Below are positions 5,843 through 8,535 of a stretch of DNA of 8,535 nt, one piece after another (within the stretch, counting starts at the first letter, position 1; every line of letters begins with the position of its first letter). The DNA lies in contig JALNXV010000141.1 of assembly GCA_023230175.1 (NCBI GenBank), positions 1 to 8,535 on the forward strand, in the 5' to 3' direction. The stretch is from Candidatus Cloacimonadota bacterium. Lineage in GTDB: Bacteria > Cloacimonadota > Cloacimonadia > Cloacimonadales > WRIO01. The translations under genes were made by a program, and so were the position numbers. A model generated the notes under the pieces. It made no database searches, had not been told where the DNA came from, and saw only the letters and a list, made by a program, of their open reading frames with translations.

Positions 5843-7336
5843 ATGTTGTTCTATGGTTTTATGATTGAAAATGAAGATGTCTTTAGCGTTAGCGAGTTAA
5901 CCTTACATATAAAAAATTTACTTGAAAATCAAGTTGGTGAATTATATGTAGAAGGTGAGATATCTAATTATGTTAAGCCAAATTCCGGTCACATTTACTT
6001 TAGTTTAAAGGATGATAAAGCTCTTATAAAATGTGTCTATTTTGCCGGTTACAATAGGTTTTTTAAAATTGCTTTGAAAAATGGAGATAGGGTCATTGTC
6101 TTTGGTAAACTCAGCGTTTATGAACGTGACGGACAATATCAATTAGTTGTTTCTAAGGTTATTCCTTCAGGTGTAGGAGCTCTACAAATAGAATTTGAGA
6201 AGCTAAAAAAGAAGCTTAACGAGGAAGGGCTTTTTGATAATAAATTTAAAAAAGTATTACCTAAATTTCCAAAAAGAATTGGTATAATTACTTCAGAAAC
6301 AGGTGCTGCAATTCAAGATATATTAAATGTTTTAAATAGAAGATATCCTGTCGAAGTTTTGTTATATCCTTGTATTGTTCAAGGTAAAGAAGCACCTTCA
6401 ACGTTAATTGCCGGAATCAAATATTTCAACAATTGTAATTTGTCTGTTGATGTGATTATTATCGGTAGAGGTGGTGGGTCTTATGAAGATTTGTTTTGCT
6501 TTAATGATGAACTGTTAGCTCGTGAAATCTATGCTTGTAATATACCAATTGTTTCTGCCGTAGGACATGAAATAGATTTTACTATAAGTGATTTTGTTGC
6601 TGATGTTAGAGCAGCAACTCCATCGGTTGCTGCAGAATTAGTAGTCCCTGATAAAAATGAATTATTACAAGAATTACATAGAAAAAAACAGACCTTAGAT
6701 ATTTTATTGTCAAAAAATATTCAAGGTTATGCTAATATTATTTTAAGATACGAAAAAAGACTTAAAGAACTCAATCCCTTGAATCTTATATATAGATATC
6801 AACAATATGTTGACAATTATACAATAAAAATATCACGTTTCCTCGGAAGATTTCAGGATATTAAAAAAAGATACCAAAATTTAGCATATACTTTTTTGAA
6901 GTTACATCCGTCTTTTGTGCTAGATAAGAAAAAGCATAAAATAAAATTAGAGTGTAATAATTTGAAATATGCCTTTAATAATGCTTATAGATTTGAAGCA
7001 TTAATTATAAAAAGAAATGAATATTTAATCTCAAACTTTATGCATAAATATAATAAAATTACTGAAAGTTATCAATACAAATTATTGACTAATCAAAGAC
7101 AATTAGATTATCTAATGTCCAACAAATTAGATATCTTAACAAAAACTTTAGAGCAAAAGCAATTATTACTTGACTCCTTATCTCCAAAAAATATCTTAGC
7201 TAAAGGATTTTCTATTATTGAAAAGGATAATATTTTGAATAGAAATATTGTAAAAAGTATTAAACAAATTAATAAAGATGATAAGATTATAATAAATCTT
7301 AAGGACGGGAAATGTTCAGCAGTTATAAAAGACTAA
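5843..7336 (+). CDS. xseA: Exodeoxyribonuclease VII large subunit
   Basis: XseA is the catalytic subunit of exonuclease VII, which degrades single-stranded DNA from both ends and works with several copies of XseB. The 497 residues show an OB-fold nucleic-acid-binding domain (about 13-115; SVSELT, LYVEGEISNY, GHIYFSLKD), then the nuclease core with FPKRIGIITSETGAAIQDI (142-160), GRGGGSYEDLFCFNDE (208-223) and SAVGHEIDFTISDFVADVRAATP (238-260). D159, R209, H242 and D245 match residues reported as important in the E. coli enzyme. A long helical region follows, and the C-terminus (SPKNILAKGFSIIE onward) is the usual end. The first ATG is given here; the ATG at 5861 (MIENEDVF) fits the family's N-terminus better and is a serious alternative, as neither has a Shine-Dalgarno sequence. 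xseB does not follow; the next gene overlaps by 25 bases. Confidence 0.96.
   Translation: MLFYGFMIENEDVFSVSELTLHIKNLLENQVGELYVEGEISNYVKPNSGHIYFSLKDDKALIKCVYFAGYNRFFKIALKNGDRVIVFGKLSVYERDGQYQLVVSKVIPSGVGALQIEFEKLKKKLNEEGLFDNKFKKVLPKFPKRIGIITSETGAAIQDILNVLNRRYPVEVLLYPCIVQGKEAPSTLIAGIKYFNNCNLSVDVIIIGRGGGSYEDLFCFNDELLAREIYACNIPIVSAVGHEIDFTISDFVADVRAATPSVAAELVVPDKNELLQELHRKKQTLDILLSKNIQGYANIILRYEKRLKELNPLNLIYRYQQYVDNYTIKISRFLGRFQDIKKRYQNLAYTFLKLHPSFVLDKKKHKIKLECNNLKYAFNNAYRFEALIIKRNEYLISNFMHKYNKITESYQYKLLTNQRQLDYLMSNKLDILTKTLEQKQLLLDSLSPKNILAKGFSIIEKDNILNRNIVKSIKQINKDDKIIINLKDGKCSAVIKD
7301..7305 (+). promoter_or_regulatory. Shine-Dalgarno sequence of the GHL10-family gene, inside xseA
   Basis: AAGGA lies six bases before the ATG at 7312, within the last codons of xseA. 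It settles the start of the next gene although this lies 25 bases ahead of the xseA stop, and suggests coupled translation. Confidence 0.7.
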
Positions 7337-8535
7337 TTTTATATTTCTTTATCTTTATTAATTTTGGAATATTAGATTGCATAGAACAAAAAGCACTGTG
7401 GGTTACTCCTTGGGATATGACTTCATCAGAAATGATTGATAGAGTTGTTGAAAATGCTTATAGTTGGGGGATAACTGATTTATTGGTAGAAGTTAGATAT
7501 CGAGGAGATGCTCTTTATATACCAAATAAAAGAGTTAAAACTTATAGAAATAATGAACCTATTAGTTATCTTATTGAAGGTAAACAGATTGACCCCTTAG
7601 AAGAATTTATTGCAAAGGCTAAAAAGAAAAATATTAAAGTACATGCTTGGGTTACTGTTTTAGTTATTACGCCTCGAGATTTAAGTAATGTTTGTTCTTC
7701 TCATTTATATTATCAAAATCCGGATTGGTTAACTTATAATAATTTAGATGAAAGAATAACTCATTTAAAATTTGAAGGTGCTTATTTGGATCCGGGTCTG
7801 TATGAAGTTAGAAATTATCTTGTAAATGTATTCTCTGATATAGTATCAAATTATAATATTGATGGTTTGCATCTTGATTATATTAGGTATCCAAATTCAA
7901 ACTATGGTTATAATCCAATTTCTATAAAAAGATATGATGATTTATTAAGAATTATAAAAGATATAGATTTTGTTGAATGGAAAGAAAAACAAATAACAAG
8001 TCTTATCTCTCAAATAAATCAAAGTGTTAAAAGGATAAAACCAAATTTAATTCTAAGTGCAGCTGTTATGCCGGATATTGATTACGCTGTTGTAAAATAT
8101 TCTCAAAATTGGTTTGATTGGTTAAATCAAAATATAATTGATAAAGTTTATCTTATGGCATATCAAACTGATGATTATGCATTGTCTTCAACAATGAATA
8201 AAATACCGGATAAATATAATGATAAAATTGTTGTTGGATTAAGAGCGTGGTCTGATAATAATAATTATTCTGTGAATGAGATCGTTTCAAAGATAAATAT
8301 AATTACAGATAAACAGGTCAATAATCAATATAATGGTATTTCGTTTTTCTCTTACGGTGGAATAATTCAACGAAACTATCAGTCTGCTTTATTAAGTTTA
8401 AATGTTTTGCAAGAAAATTATCAGGAGGAAACAAATAGTTTAGATTTGTTTTTTTTGGAAAGGTTTATGCCTTTAGAAATCAATCAATATATAAAAACAA
8501 AGATATATTCAATTGGTAATCAATGGTATTTATCA
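7312..8535 (+). CDS. Family 10 glycosyl-hydrolase-like (GHL10/DUF187) exported protein, partial at 3' end
   Basis: The frame stays open for 408 codons to the window edge, so the C-terminus is missing. It begins with an export signal: a basic start (MFSSYKR) and a hydrophobic stretch to about residue 21, followed by a lone C23 in GILDC. The rest matches the GHL10 TIM-barrel family: KALWVTPWD (27-35), DPLEEFIAKAKKKNIKVHAWV (94-114), NPDWL (136-140), YLDPGLYEVRNYL (158-170), YNIDGLHLDYIRYP (181-194) and YLMAYQTDDY (280-289). D185 and D189 lie in the family's DGxHxDxxRYP motif, the likely active-site region. Relatives are predicted glycoside hydrolases acting outside the cytoplasm; the substrate is unknown. 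The gene overlaps xseA and has its own Shine-Dalgarno site. Family assignment is firm; activity is inferred. Confidence 0.93.
   Translation, partial: MFSSYKRLILYFFIFINFGILDCIEQKALWVTPWDMTSSEMIDRVVENAYSWGITDLLVEVRYRGDALYIPNKRVKTYRNNEPISYLIEGKQIDPLEEFIAKAKKKNIKVHAWVTVLVITPRDLSNVCSSHLYYQNPDWLTYNNLDERITHLKFEGAYLDPGLYEVRNYLVNVFSDIVSNYNIDGLHLDYIRYPNSNYGYNPISIKRYDDLLRIIKDIDFVEWKEKQITSLISQINQSVKRIKPNLILSAAVMPDIDYAVVKYSQNWFDWLNQNIIDKVYLMAYQTDDYALSSTMNKIPDKYNDKIVVGLRAWSDNNNYSVNEIVSKINIITDKQVNNQYNGISFFSYGGIIQRNYQSALLSLNVLQENYQEETNSLDLFFLERFMPLEINQYIKTKIYSIGNQWYLS

Noticed and set aside
5827..5857. TTGACT at 5827-5832 with TATGGT at 5852-5857 as an xseA promoter
   Set aside because: The spacing is about 19 bases and transcription would begin near 5864, downstream of both candidate xseA start codons.

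Overview
The window comes from an AT-rich bacterium (roughly 30% G+C in genes, much lower between them) that uses the standard code. Every complete gene ends in TAA. A meso-diaminopimelate pathway, a RodZ-like inner-membrane protein and an exported glycoside-hydrolase-like protein point to a Gram-negative-type cell that makes DAP peptidoglycan. I cannot fix the phylum. Cloacimonadota, Spirochaetota and Elusimicrobiota are guesses of the kind that fit, not identifications.

Layout: positions 1-416 hold no convincing gene but contain an unusual palindromic element (108-238) and two further inverted repeats just past the end of the leftward operon. A five-gene leftward operon follows, read from 5611 down to 417: dapB, dapF, a short RodZ-like gene, a large radical SAM protein fused to its usual partner domain, and a 118-residue protein of unknown function. 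Spacing is tight (20-base overlap, then gaps of 9, 28 and 3 bases), and a good sigma70-type promoter lies ahead of dapB. The 231-base gap at 5612-5842 is a divergent promoter region. Rightward genes are xseA (exonuclease VII large subunit) and, overlapping it by 25 bases, a GHL10/DUF187-family protein cut by the window end.

How the genes fit together: dapB and dapF carry out two steps of lysine/DAP synthesis for the cell wall. The RodZ-like protein probably links the MreB cytoskeleton to wall growth, and the GHL10 protein is probably exported and acts on a glycan. The radical SAM protein belongs to a family often found beside RNase E/G and ribosomal protein L21 genes, so its presence behind dap and rodZ-like genes is a notable arrangement. 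No defence system, CRISPR array, transposase, tRNA or rRNA gene was seen.

The two most distinctive signals are not protein-coding: a cloverleaf-like nested palindrome at 108-238, and a strong excess of CCGG with scarcity of CTGG/CCAG across the genes. The second is the pattern expected from very-short-patch repair, or strong selection, at CCGG sites.
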